Shown here: piece by piece, positions 1 to 8,024 of the stretch
How the letters are laid out: each line of letters starts with the position of its first letter
Numbering within the stretch: position 1 is the first letter of the stretch
NCBI GenBank assembly: GCA_963704455.1
Contig: OY969905.1
Coordinates: forward strand, 3,038,001 to 3,102,000
Direction of reading: 5' to 3'
Length of the DNA: 64,000 nucleotides
DNA from: DASTCZ01 sp963704455
GTDB lineage: Bacteria > Acidobacteriota > Terriglobia > Acidiferrales > UBA7541
Notes under the pieces: generated by a model
What the model was told of the DNA's origin: nothing
Seen by the model: only the letters and a program-made list of their open reading frames with translations
Databases searched by the model: none
Made by a program: the position numbers and the translations under genes

Positions 1-45
1 CAATTTCCTTTCACACCTCTTGGGCGATACCGCCAACCGGTCGAG

Positions 46-2685
46 CTACTCGTAACGCAAGGCCACCATGGGATCCACGCGCATGGCGCGGCGAGCGGGG
101 ACGTAACACGCCGCCAGCGCGACAATTGCGAGCAGAATGGCTACGCTGGCGAATGTGATCGGATCAGTCGGTTTTACCTCGAATAGAAGACTCGACATCA
201 GCCGCGTGATTGCCAGTGCCCCGGCAATTCCGATGGCTACGCCTAAAAAGGCAAGTTTTCCTCCCTCACCGACGATCATCCCAAGCACGGCGCATCTCTG
301 CGCGCCCAGAGCGATCCGAATGCCGATTTCATGAGTACGCTGGCTGACGGAGTAGGCCATCAATCCATAAATTCCGACCGCAGCAAGAATCAGCGCGAGC
401 GCAGCGAAGAGTCCCAGCAGAAACAAGTTGAACTTTTGGGTTGCGAGCGATACTTCCATCAAATCATCCATTGTCCGGATGTCACTTACCGGGAGTTGGC
501 TGTCCAAGCTCCAGACTTGCTTCTTCACTGCATCGGCCAATCCATCGAACGAGTTGGGGGTTCGAATCGCGAGCGTCATCCAGCGTCTCCAGGGTTCGTC
601 GGACTGCTGGTAGGGCGTGTATACGGCAGGATCCGTCGGCTGGTTCAATCCTGAATGTTTCACGTCAGCGGCGACCCCGACGATCGTCATCCATTGATGT
701 GGTCCTTCCGTTCTGGCCCAGTCAATACGCGCGCCGATCGGATTTTCACGGGGGAACAATTCCTTCACCATTTCCTCGTTCACAATTGCCACCAGCGGCT
801 GCCCTTCGCGATCCATCGGCGTGAAATCGCGCCCAGCTCGAATGGGAATCTGCATTACGCGGAAGTAATCGCCCATCACGGACAGGGTTTGTACTTCGGG
901 TTCGCTGCCCACGGGCACAGGAGGGCGGCCATCGAAAGAGACACTATGGTCTACATAATTTCCACTGAACGGGATGTCGGTAATCATCGCCACATGAACG
1001 CCTGGCAGGGAATCCAAGCGGGCGAGCAGCTCGCGGCGGAACTGCGTTTGCAGCGGAATCGCCGCGTAGCGCGTCGTAGGCAATTGAATGTACATCGTCA
1101 GAACGTTCGACGGGTTGAATCCGGGATTCGCCGAACGCAGCCGCGAGAATCCTTTGATCAACAACCCCGCCCCAACCAACAACACCAGTGCGAGCGCGAG
1201 TTCCGTGGTGACCAGAATCTTACGAATGTGATGCCCGGCCGTGCTCGCCGTCATGCTTCGGCCGCCCTCCTTAATCGTCTCCGCAACATTCGCGCGAGCC
1301 GCCGACCAGGCTGGAACGAGCCCGAAGAGGACGCCCGTCATCAGAGAAACACCGAAAACGAAGAGAAGCACTCGCGCATCCGTTCGGATGCCACTGAAAC
1401 GGTCAAGAGCCGCAGGTTTGAAGGACAGCAAAAAGCTCGTACCCCAATTCGCAAGTACCAAACCGGCCGCGCCGCCCAGAAGCGCGAGAAGAACATTTTC
1501 GGTGAGCGCTTGGCGAATCAGACGGTTCCTTCCCGCCCCGAGTGCTGCGCGGATCACCATTTCCTGACGCCGGGCGACTGCCCGAGCCATTAGCAATCCC
1601 GCGAAATTCGCGCACGCGATGAGCATGACAAGTCCCACCGCGCCAAACAAAACAAGCAGAGCCGCGCGAATCTTGCCCGTCAGCCATTGATGCAAAGGAA
1701 CGAGTACAGTGTGACGGTCCCTTTCGTTGTCGGGGTATTGTTCCGCAAGTTGGCGATCGATTCCGCTTATATCCGCCTGAGCCTGCGCGAGCGTGACCCC
1801 AGATTTGAGACGCCAGTAGACACGCATGAAATGCACTCCGCGATAGGACGCTGCTTCCGGGTAGGCCACCCAAAGGGAAAGGAAAACGTCCGCGTGTTCT
1901 CTTGGCGGAGAAAAGCTCGCAGGCATTACCCCGACGACAGTGTAGGAGTTTCCGCCAAGCCGGATGGATTTGCCGAGAACGTTTGGATCGCTACCTAGAT
2001 ATGATTGCCAAAACCGATTGCTGATCACGGCGACACGCGGCCCGCCGAGCACATCTTCTTCAGGCGTGATGATGCGCCCGAGCATTGGCGGGACACCGAG
2101 CGTCTCGAGAAATCCGGCATCCACCAATCCCGCGTGGACCTGCGCAGGCTCCGTTCCGCTTGTGTAATCCATCGACTCAACGTTTATGCCCCCGCCCTGG
2201 GAGAACGAACGGTTTTGCCGCTGGAAATCAATCACGTTCATGAGCGAATCGTTGTGACTCATTGCGACGAGCTGCTGCGGCTGTTCGTAGGGAAGCGGAC
2301 TTAACAGGATTCCATCAATTACGCTGAATATGGCGGTGTTTGCGCCGATACCAAGGGCGAGGGTGAGAATGGCGACCGCTGTAAAGCCGGGATTCTTGCG
2401 CAGGGTGCGAATGCCGAAGCGGATGTCTTGCGCAACGGATTCGGGCCAGGCGAAAATATCCATGTCGCGCGGGCGCTCTTTCATGAGTGTGGCGTTGCCG
2501 AAGCGCTTTTGCGCGTCGTAGCGGGCTTCATCGGAAGATATGCCGGAGGCGACGCTGTCATCCGCGCGCATTTCGAGGTGGGCGCGAAGCTCGTCGTCGA
2601 GGTTGCGGTCAAGAGAATTCTTCTTCCAAAGGTTTCGCAGACGCGTGATTAGAGACATACGGCGGCTCCCTTTTGTGCAAAACAC
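46..2685 (-). CDS. ABC transporter permease, acidobacterial duplicated orphan permease type
   Basis: An 879-residue membrane protein. It has a charged N-terminal prefix (about residues 20-70, with the DELRAHLEMR pattern), then a first transmembrane helix around residues 100-125 (LTLALGIGANTAIFSVIDG), a MacB-like periplasmic domain, a central membrane block near 345-470, a second periplasmic domain and a C-terminal FtsX-type block ending in VDPMVALRYE. This double MacB_PCD/FtsX layout is the known acidobacterial orphan permease family, which usually has no ATPase partner alongside. The substrate is unknown; extrusion or envelope stress roles are inference. The PadR repressor gene lies 12 bases upstream on the same strand and probably controls it. 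The ATG at 2685 is the natural start. Family assignment is firm, function is not. Confidence 0.92.
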   Translation of the reverse strand: MFCTKGSRRMSLITRLRNLWKKNSLDRNLDDELRAHLEMRADDSVASGISSDEARYDAQKRFGNATLMKERPRDMDIFAWPESVAQDIRFGIRTLRKNPGFTAVAILTLALGIGANTAIFSVIDGILLSPLPYEQPQQLVAMSHNDSLMNVIDFQRQNRSFSQGGGINVESMDYTSGTEPAQVHAGLVDAGFLETLGVPPMLGRIITPEEDVLGGPRVAVISNRFWQSYLGSDPNVLGKSIRLGGNSYTVVGVMPASFSPPREHADVFLSLWVAYPEAASYRGVHFMRVYWRLKSGVTLAQAQADISGIDRQLAEQYPDNERDRHTVLVPLHQWLTGKIRAALLVLFGAVGLVMLIACANFAGLLMARAVARRQEMVIRAALGAGRNRLIRQALTENVLLALLGGAAGLVLANWGTSFLLSFKPAALDRFSGIRTDARVLLFVFGVSLMTGVLFGLVPAWSAARANVAETIKEGGRSMTASTAGHHIRKILVTTELALALVLLVGAGLLIKGFSRLRSANPGFNPSNVLTMYIQLPTTRYAAIPLQTQFRRELLARLDSLPGVHVAMITDIPFSGNYVDHSVSFDGRPPVPVGSEPEVQTLSVMGDYFRVMQIPIRAGRDFTPMDREGQPLVAIVNEEMVKELFPRENPIGARIDWARTEGPHQWMTIVGVAADVKHSGLNQPTDPAVYTPYQQSDEPWRRWMTLAIRTPNSFDGLADAVKKQVWSLDSQLPVSDIRTMDDLMEVSLATQKFNLFLLGLFAALALILAAVGIYGLMAYSVSQRTHEIGIRIALGAQRCAVLGMIVGEGGKLAFLGVAIGIAGALAITRLMSSLLFEVKPTDPITFASVAILLAIVALAACYVPARRAMRVDPMVALRYE

Positions 2686-2697
2686 AGGTGCAAACGC

Positions 2698-3030
2698 TTA
2701 CGCAAAACGAAGGACTTCGGCGACGGCTTGCGTGAGCTTGCTCCACTTTTTTTCTTCGAGCGCGAGCTGCTTGCGGCCCTTGGTGGTGAGCCGGTAATAA
2801 CGGGCGCGGCGATTATTTTCCGTGAGGCCCCACTCGGCGGCGATCCAACCGTCCTGCTCCATGCGGTGAAGTGCGGGGTAGAGCGAGCCTTCCTCAACGC
2901 GCAGCGCATCATTCGAGATGCGCTGGATGTGGAGCGTGATGCCGTACCCGTGCATGGTCGCGCGCGCGAGGGATCTCAGGACGAGCAGAGCGAGCGTGCC
3001 CTGAAGGAGGTCGTTCGTGGATTTGGTCAC
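2698..3030 (-). CDS. PadR family transcriptional regulator
   Basis: A 110-residue winged-helix protein. It shows the PadR N-terminal pattern (LLQGTLALLVLRSL at about residues 7-20), the recognition region RISNDALRVEEGSLYPALHRMEQDGWI (about 36-62) and the wing ARYYRLTTKGRKQL (about 76-89). It begins with GTG at 3030, preceded by GGAG six bases away. The GTG choice is supported by the match to the family N-terminus. It lies just upstream of the orphan permease on the same strand, the standard arrangement in Acidobacteriota, so it probably represses that transporter and itself. An inverted repeat immediately upstream is a candidate operator. Confidence 0.93.
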   Translation of the reverse strand: MTKSTNDLLQGTLALLVLRSLARATMHGYGITLHIQRISNDALRVEEGSLYPALHRMEQDGWIAAEWGLTENNRRARYYRLTTKGRKQLALEEKKWSKLTQAVAEVLRFA

Positions 3031-3038
3031 CGGGGTCT

Positions 3039-3056
3039 CCTATAGACAGCTATAGG
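3039..3056. promoter_or_regulatory. Inverted repeat, candidate PadR operator
   Basis: A perfect 7-base inverted repeat, CCTATAG-ACAG-CTATAGG, ends 8 bases upstream of the GTG start of the PadR gene and abuts its ribosome binding site. PadR proteins are dimers that bind inverted repeats and commonly autoregulate, so an operator role fits. On the minus strand one arm also resembles a -10 hexamer (TATAGG), so binding would block transcription. The repeat is seen; binding is inferred. Confidence 0.5.
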
Positions 3057-3109
3057 AATAGACGCCGGGGAGCGGGAAACGTTACAGGCAAAGTTGGAAT
3101 GGGTCGCGG

Positions 3110-4051
3110 CTACTGCTGCGCGCGGGGCGCGAGCGCGGGAGAAAGCTCACGGCGTATTCGCGCGAGGGCCTCGCTCGGCGGTCCAATGCGTTCGTAGTGG
3201 GAGGCATCGGTGCGCTCGTGGAATTCCGAACCAAAAACAAATTTACGCCCGGTCAAATTGTATTCATACACCGAAGGGAGCCAGACGCCCGGCGCGACTT
3301 CGGTCTGCTCGATGGTCATGTGCGAGCCGCGATAGACCTTGCCGATGATGCCTCCTCCGATGCCGTAGTCGCTGGTGAGTTCCGCATCGATGCGCGCGAC
3401 ATGGGAAGTGGCCTCGTCAACCCAGAGTGTCGCGGAGGCATGAAGGAAGACTTCGGTTTCGCGCGAATAGGGTTTGAAGTTCGGATTCGGCTCCATGCGA
3501 AATTTCTCGAGGATGCGGCCGGCGTGAGTTTCGCGGCCAAGCCAGGAAAACGTGAATCCTTCGCGGGCCGAAGTGAGAAGATCGGCGCGATCTTTTAGAC
3601 GGCGACGGAATTTTTCAATGTCGCGCTTGGAATTCATATTGGCCGGATCGGTGACGATTTCGAGCGCGCGCTCGACGCTTACCATCGCGGCCTGATAATC
3701 GGCGGAGGAGACGCTATGGCCATGGTCTTCAGTGAGGACGCGCCAGCCGGTGCCCGTGCCGATGGGGATTACGCGATAAGTTTTGTCCTCGGCGAGCGAG
3801 GGGTCGGACGCGTGTTCGCGGACTTGACGGTGCTCGACGCGCTCGAAGACAGGGAGCGCGTCGTCGTCGGCGTGTTGATTGGCAAGGACGCGGTCAATCA
3901 AGGCGCGGAGCTGGGCATCGGTGGGTGGAGCGTCGTTCTGAGCAGGGGCGGAGCCGGGAGCGAAACGCTGGGCCGCAAGGGCGCGACCGCGCGTTAAACC
4001 GGCGGCCAGCACGATGGCGGCTATGGCGATTAGTAGAAAGAAGCGGCGCAT
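3110..4051 (-). CDS. Secreted protein of unknown function, LolA-like fold possible
   Basis: About 313 residues when started at the ATG at 4051, which gives a good signal peptide (MRRFFLLIAIAAIVLAAG, cleavage near ALA). The reading frame stays open upstream to 4156, but that extra N-terminus is unlike a signal. The mature part has a helical segment on ordered charged residues and a beta-rich C-terminal half (residues such as EVFLHASATLWVDEATSHVARIDAEL and GVWLPSVYEYNLTGRKFVFG). That pattern resembles the periplasmic LolA/LppX-type half-barrels found in many acidobacterial secreted proteins. It is convergent with nothing obvious and is divergent from the permease pair at 4264. No function can be assigned. 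Confidence 0.7.
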   Translation of the reverse strand: MRRFFLLIAIAAIVLAAGLTRGRALAAQRFAPGSAPAQNDAPPTDAQLRALIDRVLANQHADDDALPVFERVEHRQVREHASDPSLAEDKTYRVIPIGTGTGWRVLTEDHGHSVSSADYQAAMVSVERALEIVTDPANMNSKRDIEKFRRRLKDRADLLTSAREGFTFSWLGRETHAGRILEKFRMEPNPNFKPYSRETEVFLHASATLWVDEATSHVARIDAELTSDYGIGGGIIGKVYRGSHMTIEQTEVAPGVWLPSVYEYNLTGRKFVFGSEFHERTDASHYERIGPPSEALARIRRELSPALAPRAQQ

Positions 4052-4263
4052 AGCGGCAAAAGAACTCCATTGATTACGATTCAGCGCCTGCCGAGGCAGG
4101 TTGCCAGGTCGCAGGCGACGAATCACGCTATCATTGTAACTGGAAGAGCGGCACACAACCTCTTGTAAACAATTAACTTCCGGTATTTCCGGCTAACAAG
4201 AAACTTTTGGCGGTGTCTAATCGTTTTACTAGATAGAGGCCCTTGTCCGGGTACAGGTACCGA

Positions 4264-5514
4264 ATGAAAACAGACCGACCATTGGCAAAGGTGGCGCTGG
4301 GGGAGACTTTTCGCCTGGCGCTGGATGCTTTGCGCGCGCACAAGCTTCGTAGCTTCCTGACATTGCTGGGGATCATCCTCGCGGTGATGACGCTGGTGGG
4401 CGTGATGTCGGTGGTATCCGGGCTAAACCTCTATATATCGGACAAAGTGGCGAATCTGGGCGCGAATGCGTTTGTGGTGGATCGTTTCGGCATTATCACC
4501 AACATGGATGATTTCCTGAAAGCGCGGAAGCGGCCGCTGCTGACCTACGATGACCTGAAGGCAGTGGAGGATGGCGCAAGAATCGTGCAACAGGCGGCGG
4601 CGATTGAAGGCACAACTCTCGATGTACACAGCGGGAACCAGCTCATAGAAGACGTGAACATAGAGGGCGTCACTCCAAATTACATGGATATCCGCGCCAT
4701 GAGCATTGACCGCGGCCGGTCGCTGAACGACGGCGACGAAGACCACCGCTCAGACGTATGCGTGATCGGTGCGGACATCGCGACGCAACTATTCGCCAAT
4801 GTGGACCCAATCGGAAAGTCATTGCGAGCTGGACCGAGGGAATTCCAGGTGGTTGGAGTGGCGACGGCAATCGGTACGGTATTCGGGCAGCCGCAGGATT
4901 TGTTCGTGCTGGTACCGTATCACACGTATGAGAAATCGTGGCACACATCGCAGAACTCACTGACGATGTTTGTGCAAGCACGTACTCCGGAAGCGATGGA
5001 CGCGGCGGAAGATGAAGTGCGAATGATTATCCGCACGAGGCATCACGCGAAATACAACGATCCGGACGGCTTTGGGATCATCGCGCCGAATTCGATCATG
5101 GGGCTGTGGGAAGAATTGACCGGGAAGATCTTCAGCATGGCAATCGGGTTGACCGCAGTGTTCCTGGTGGTCGGTGGAATCGTGATCATGAATATTATGC
5201 TGGCGAGCGTGACGGAGCGGACGCGGGAGATCGGCATCCGCAAAGCACTTGGCGCGCGAAAGACGCACATCGTAATGCAGTTCCTAGTGGAGTCGGCGGT
5301 GCTTGCCGCGGTGGGCGGCGCGATTGGGATTGGGACGGCGTATCTCATCGCCTGGTTCGTGAGAACGGTGCTGGAGTTCCCGATGTCCACGCAGATAAGC
5401 GCGGTGATCTTGGCGCTGATTCTTTCCACCAGCGTGGGACTTTTCTTCGGAATTTACCCGGCGATGCGGGCGGCGCGGCTTGACCCGATTGAAGCGCTAC
5501 GCGCGGAAACATAA
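4264..5514 (+). CDS. MacB-type ABC transporter permease (first of tandem pair)
   Basis: About 416 residues from the ATG at 4264; a TTG at 4243 would add seven residues and is an alternative with a GAGG motif upstream. The N-terminal helix (LRSFLTLLGIILAVMTLVGVMSVVSG) is followed by a MacB periplasmic core domain and a C-terminal FtsX domain with three helices. The cytoplasmic coupling stretch reads ERTREIGIRKALGARK. This is the MacB/LolC-like permease fold without the fused ATPase domain. It extrudes lipophilic compounds, peptides or lipoproteins in known relatives. A second homologous permease starts 12 bases downstream, so the two probably form a heterodimer. No ATPase lies alongside; the nearest candidate is at 58945. 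Confidence 0.93.
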   Translation: MKTDRPLAKVALGETFRLALDALRAHKLRSFLTLLGIILAVMTLVGVMSVVSGLNLYISDKVANLGANAFVVDRFGIITNMDDFLKARKRPLLTYDDLKAVEDGARIVQQAAAIEGTTLDVHSGNQLIEDVNIEGVTPNYMDIRAMSIDRGRSLNDGDEDHRSDVCVIGADIATQLFANVDPIGKSLRAGPREFQVVGVATAIGTVFGQPQDLFVLVPYHTYEKSWHTSQNSLTMFVQARTPEAMDAAEDEVRMIIRTRHHAKYNDPDGFGIIAPNSIMGLWEELTGKIFSMAIGLTAVFLVVGGIVIMNIMLASVTERTREIGIRKALGARKTHIVMQFLVESAVLAAVGGAIGIGTAYLIAWFVRTVLEFPMSTQISAVILALILSTSVGLFFGIYPAMRAARLDPIEALRAET

Positions 5515-5526
5515 GGAAAAAGATTT

Positions 5527-6768
5527 ATGGCTCAGGATTATCGCGAAAACTTAAAACTGGCAATGGACACGCTGCGGGCGCACAAGCTGCGCAGCTTCCT
5601 CGCCGTGTTTGGAGTGGTGATCGGCGTGGGAGTGGTGATGATCGTGGTCGCGTTGATCCAGGGATTCCGCCAAAACGTGGTGGAAAGCATCAGTTCGTTC
5701 GGCGCGGACACTGCATTCGTGAGCCGCTTCGCACAGGGGCCGCACGTTGGGCGGCGTCCAAAAGAGGAGCGCGAGCGGAAGCCGTTGAAAGAAGAGGACG
5801 GACCGGCTATACGCGCGTCCTGCCCCGCCGTGACCGGACTAACCACGTGGATACAATATTGGGACGTGAACCACCAGGTGCGGTATCAGGGAAACATCGT
5901 GAACGGGCCGGATTTCCGTGGAGTTGAAACGAACTATCCGACCGTATATGCGAATGCAACGCTGAAAGAGGGACGATTCTTCACCGAAGGGGAAAACGAG
6001 CACCGCGAGGACGTGACCGTTCTCGGCGAGGATACGGCGAAGGCGCTATTCGGCGAATTACCCGCTGAAGGACGCGAAGTTTTGCTGGATGGCGGATCGA
6101 GCTTTCGCGTGATCGGAGTGATGAACAAACCCAAGGGAGGATTCGGGACTGGTGACGAAGACCGGAGGCTCCTGATTCCATACCAGACATTCCGAAAAAT
6201 TTATCCGGCGGCATATGAGATTTCCATCCGGTTTCAAGCGAAAGCGGATCAACTGGATACGGCCGTGGATCAGGCACGCGAGGTGCTGCGCCGGCGGCGA
6301 AATGTCCCCTATGACCAGCCGGACAGCTTTTCAATTTCAACGTCGCAGGAGCAGGTTCAACAATTTGATTCGATCGTTGGGATGGTGGTACTGGCCACGT
6401 TTGTGATTGCTTCCATCGGGCTGCTGATTGGCGGCGTGGGCGTGATGAATATCATGCTGGTTAGCGTAACCGAGCGGACGCGCGAGATCGGCATACGCAA
6501 GGCCATCGGCGCTCGCCGCGGTGACATCACCATGCAGTTCCTTTTCGAGGCCATGACACTGACAGGAATGGGCGGGCTGATTGGCGTCGCGACGATTGAG
6601 ACCATTGTGGCCGGAATCCGCCAATGGACTGATATGCGGGCGATTGTTCCACTGTGGGCCGTGGTTATGGCTATCACTGTATCCATCAGCATCGGGCTGA
6701 TTTTCGGCGTGTGGCCCGCGGTGAAAGCGTCGCGGCTCGATCCCGTTGATGCTCTGCGATACGAATAG
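5527..6768 (+). CDS. MacB-type ABC transporter permease (second of tandem pair)
   Basis: 413 residues, starting at an ATG preceded by AAGGAAAA. It is homologous in layout to the upstream permease: N-terminal helix (LRSFLAVFGVVIGVGVVMIVVALIQG), MacB core periplasmic domain (about residues 45-280), then an FtsX domain with the conserved ERTREIGIRKAIGARRGD loop near residues 318-335 and a terminal RLDPVDALRYE. The 12-base gap to the upstream gene indicates co-translation in one operon. Together the pair would form the membrane part of a MacB-like exporter. The ATPase must come from elsewhere. Confidence 0.93.
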   Translation: MAQDYRENLKLAMDTLRAHKLRSFLAVFGVVIGVGVVMIVVALIQGFRQNVVESISSFGADTAFVSRFAQGPHVGRRPKEERERKPLKEEDGPAIRASCPAVTGLTTWIQYWDVNHQVRYQGNIVNGPDFRGVETNYPTVYANATLKEGRFFTEGENEHREDVTVLGEDTAKALFGELPAEGREVLLDGGSSFRVIGVMNKPKGGFGTGDEDRRLLIPYQTFRKIYPAAYEISIRFQAKADQLDTAVDQAREVLRRRRNVPYDQPDSFSISTSQEQVQQFDSIVGMVVLATFVIASIGLLIGGVGVMNIMLVSVTERTREIGIRKAIGARRGDITMQFLFEAMTLTGMGGLIGVATIETIVAGIRQWTDMRAIVPLWAVVMAITVSISIGLIFGVWPAVKASRLDPVDALRYE

Positions 6769-6807
6769 CGCGACCAACACAATCCACGTTCAATTGAATC
6801 GAAAGAA

Positions 6808-7452
6808 TCAGTGCAGAAGTGCAGGGGTGGCCTGCACTGCGAGTGAAGGGTCATTCGCGAGCGTGGAGGGGAAGGCTTCGACGTAGCGGGCGAGTTGAGG
6901 AAAAATGTGGTTCCAATAGTGGAACGCATTCATCTCCGCGACAGCTTGATCCGGCGTCCAGTGATCGTAGGTGATGCGGTAGAGCGCGATCATGGTGCCA
7001 GTCCGGTCGGCGCCGCGCTCGCAATGGGCGAAAATCTTTTTTCCGGAGTTGTCGCGTAGGGCAGCGAAAAATGCGACGACATTTTCACGCGAAGGGCCAT
7101 TGCGCGCACTCCACGGAATACTGACGAAGGTCATGCCATCTAATTCGACAAGCTTCTTTTCCCAGAGGATGTCATCGCGGCCGTCACGAAAGTCCACGAT
7201 CACGCTTATGCCAAGTTTCTTTAACCCAGGCAATGTCTCCACGTGGGGCTGCGCACCACGGTAGAGGGTCCCACTGACGTGAGCGGCGTTGGAGAGTCCC
7301 GGGAGGGTGATTTTGTCGGTCGCGACAATCTGTGCTGTTTGGCGCGCGGCGATCGAGCTGAATGCGAAAGCGAACGCAATTGTGGCAATAAACAACTCGG
7401 CGGCGGGCCAAGCGGCCTTGTGACGCGCGAGTTTGTAGCGCTGGATCATCAT
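6808..7452 (-). CDS. Secreted tyrosine / dual-specificity phosphatase-like protein
   Basis: 214 residues with a hydrophobic N-terminal segment (about residues 18-36), a probable signal peptide or anchor. The cysteine phosphatase signature HCERGADRTG places the nucleophile at Cys144 and the phosphate-binding Arg at residue 150, with a candidate general acid in the IVDFRDGRDD region near 86-93. The YRGAQPH motif near residue 64 is typical of the bacterial DSP/Siw14-like family that acts on phosphotyrosine or inositol phosphates. A secreted location would put it outside the cytoplasm, so its substrate is unclear. It stands alone, convergent with the permease pair. Confidence 0.85.
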   Translation of the reverse strand: MMIQRYKLARHKAAWPAAELFIATIAFAFAFSSIAARQTAQIVATDKITLPGLSNAAHVSGTLYRGAQPHVETLPGLKKLGISVIVDFRDGRDDILWEKKLVELDGMTFVSIPWSARNGPSRENVVAFFAALRDNSGKKIFAHCERGADRTGTMIALYRITYDHWTPDQAVAEMNAFHYWNHIFPQLARYVEAFPSTLANDPSLAVQATPALLH

Positions 7453-7634
7453 CAGACGAAAGGAGTTACACCAATTATGCTAGAGAGTGGATGCGTGCGC
7501 GTCAATCCAAGTGCCATGAAATGTGCCGACAAGTGCCGATGCGGGAGTTGTGCCTAAAGGGGAACCCCACCACTACAAATAGACACATGTTTCCTCTTTG
7601 ACCAAACATTTTGCGCTTTTAGTGCAGTTCTCTC

Positions 7635-7663
7635 TTGACAGGAATTCCACGATTGATGATACT
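7635..7663 (+). promoter_or_regulatory. Sigma-70-type promoter upstream of nrdJ leader
   Basis: A perfect -35 hexamer TTGACA (7635-7640) is separated by 17 bases from GATACT (7658-7663), which matches four of six consensus -10 positions. Transcription would start near 7670 and give a leader of about 350 nt before nrdJ. The hexamers are seen; activity is inferred. Confidence 0.55.
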
Positions 7664-8020
7664 GCCCCCCCAGATTCGGGGGACCCGTGGAGCGGCGCGC
7701 AGGAGTCTCGGCACCCACGCTCCTGTAAAGTACGGCGCCACGCAGCCTGCCCGGTAAGAAACGGAGACATTCGACGGGATGATTCCCGCCGCCGGTTCCA
7801 CCCAGCTCATGAACCGGCGCTGAAGCGATTCCGCTGAGCGAAAGAACCACGCGGATTCGCGGGGAGTGGATTTCGCTTTTTTCCGGTTTGGATGCCCAGG
7901 GAGAACCGAATCGAGTAGCGCCTGACTGGAGAATCGGGCGCTGCGCCCCCACCCCAAAGTGGGGGTAAAATAGAGGGGTTCCGCCATCCGCGCGGGGCTT
8001 CTCACAAATGCGCGGAGGCG
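7664..8020 (+). ncRNA. Candidate structured leader RNA of nrdJ
   Basis: The 570-base gap before nrdJ has no credible gene but many stem-loops readable by eye. They include CAGGAG/CTCCTG (7700-7725), CGGGA-TGAT-TCCCG (about 7775-7788), an 8-bp GCCGGTTC/GAACCGGC stem with a 12-base loop (7791-7818), CGCG-GATT-CGCG (about 7850-7861) and CCCCCAC/GTGGGGG (about 7946-7965). With the promoter just upstream, this looks like a regulatory leader. A conserved nrdJ-associated RNA motif has been reported in the literature as I recall it, but I cannot confirm a match. A second possible -10 (TAAAAT, 7968-7973) lies near the gene. Confidence 0.4.
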
Positions 8021-8024
8021 GACC

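Noticed and set aside
655..1593. Plus-strand frame of 312 residues opposite the orphan permease
   Set aside because: Antisense shadow of a firmly identified membrane protein; Arg/Gly-rich with no recognisable motif.
7690..7760. Cobalamin riboswitch on the minus strand
   Set aside because: Only a B12-box-like stretch is present; the rest of the aptamer core could not be found and no suitable gene follows on that strand.
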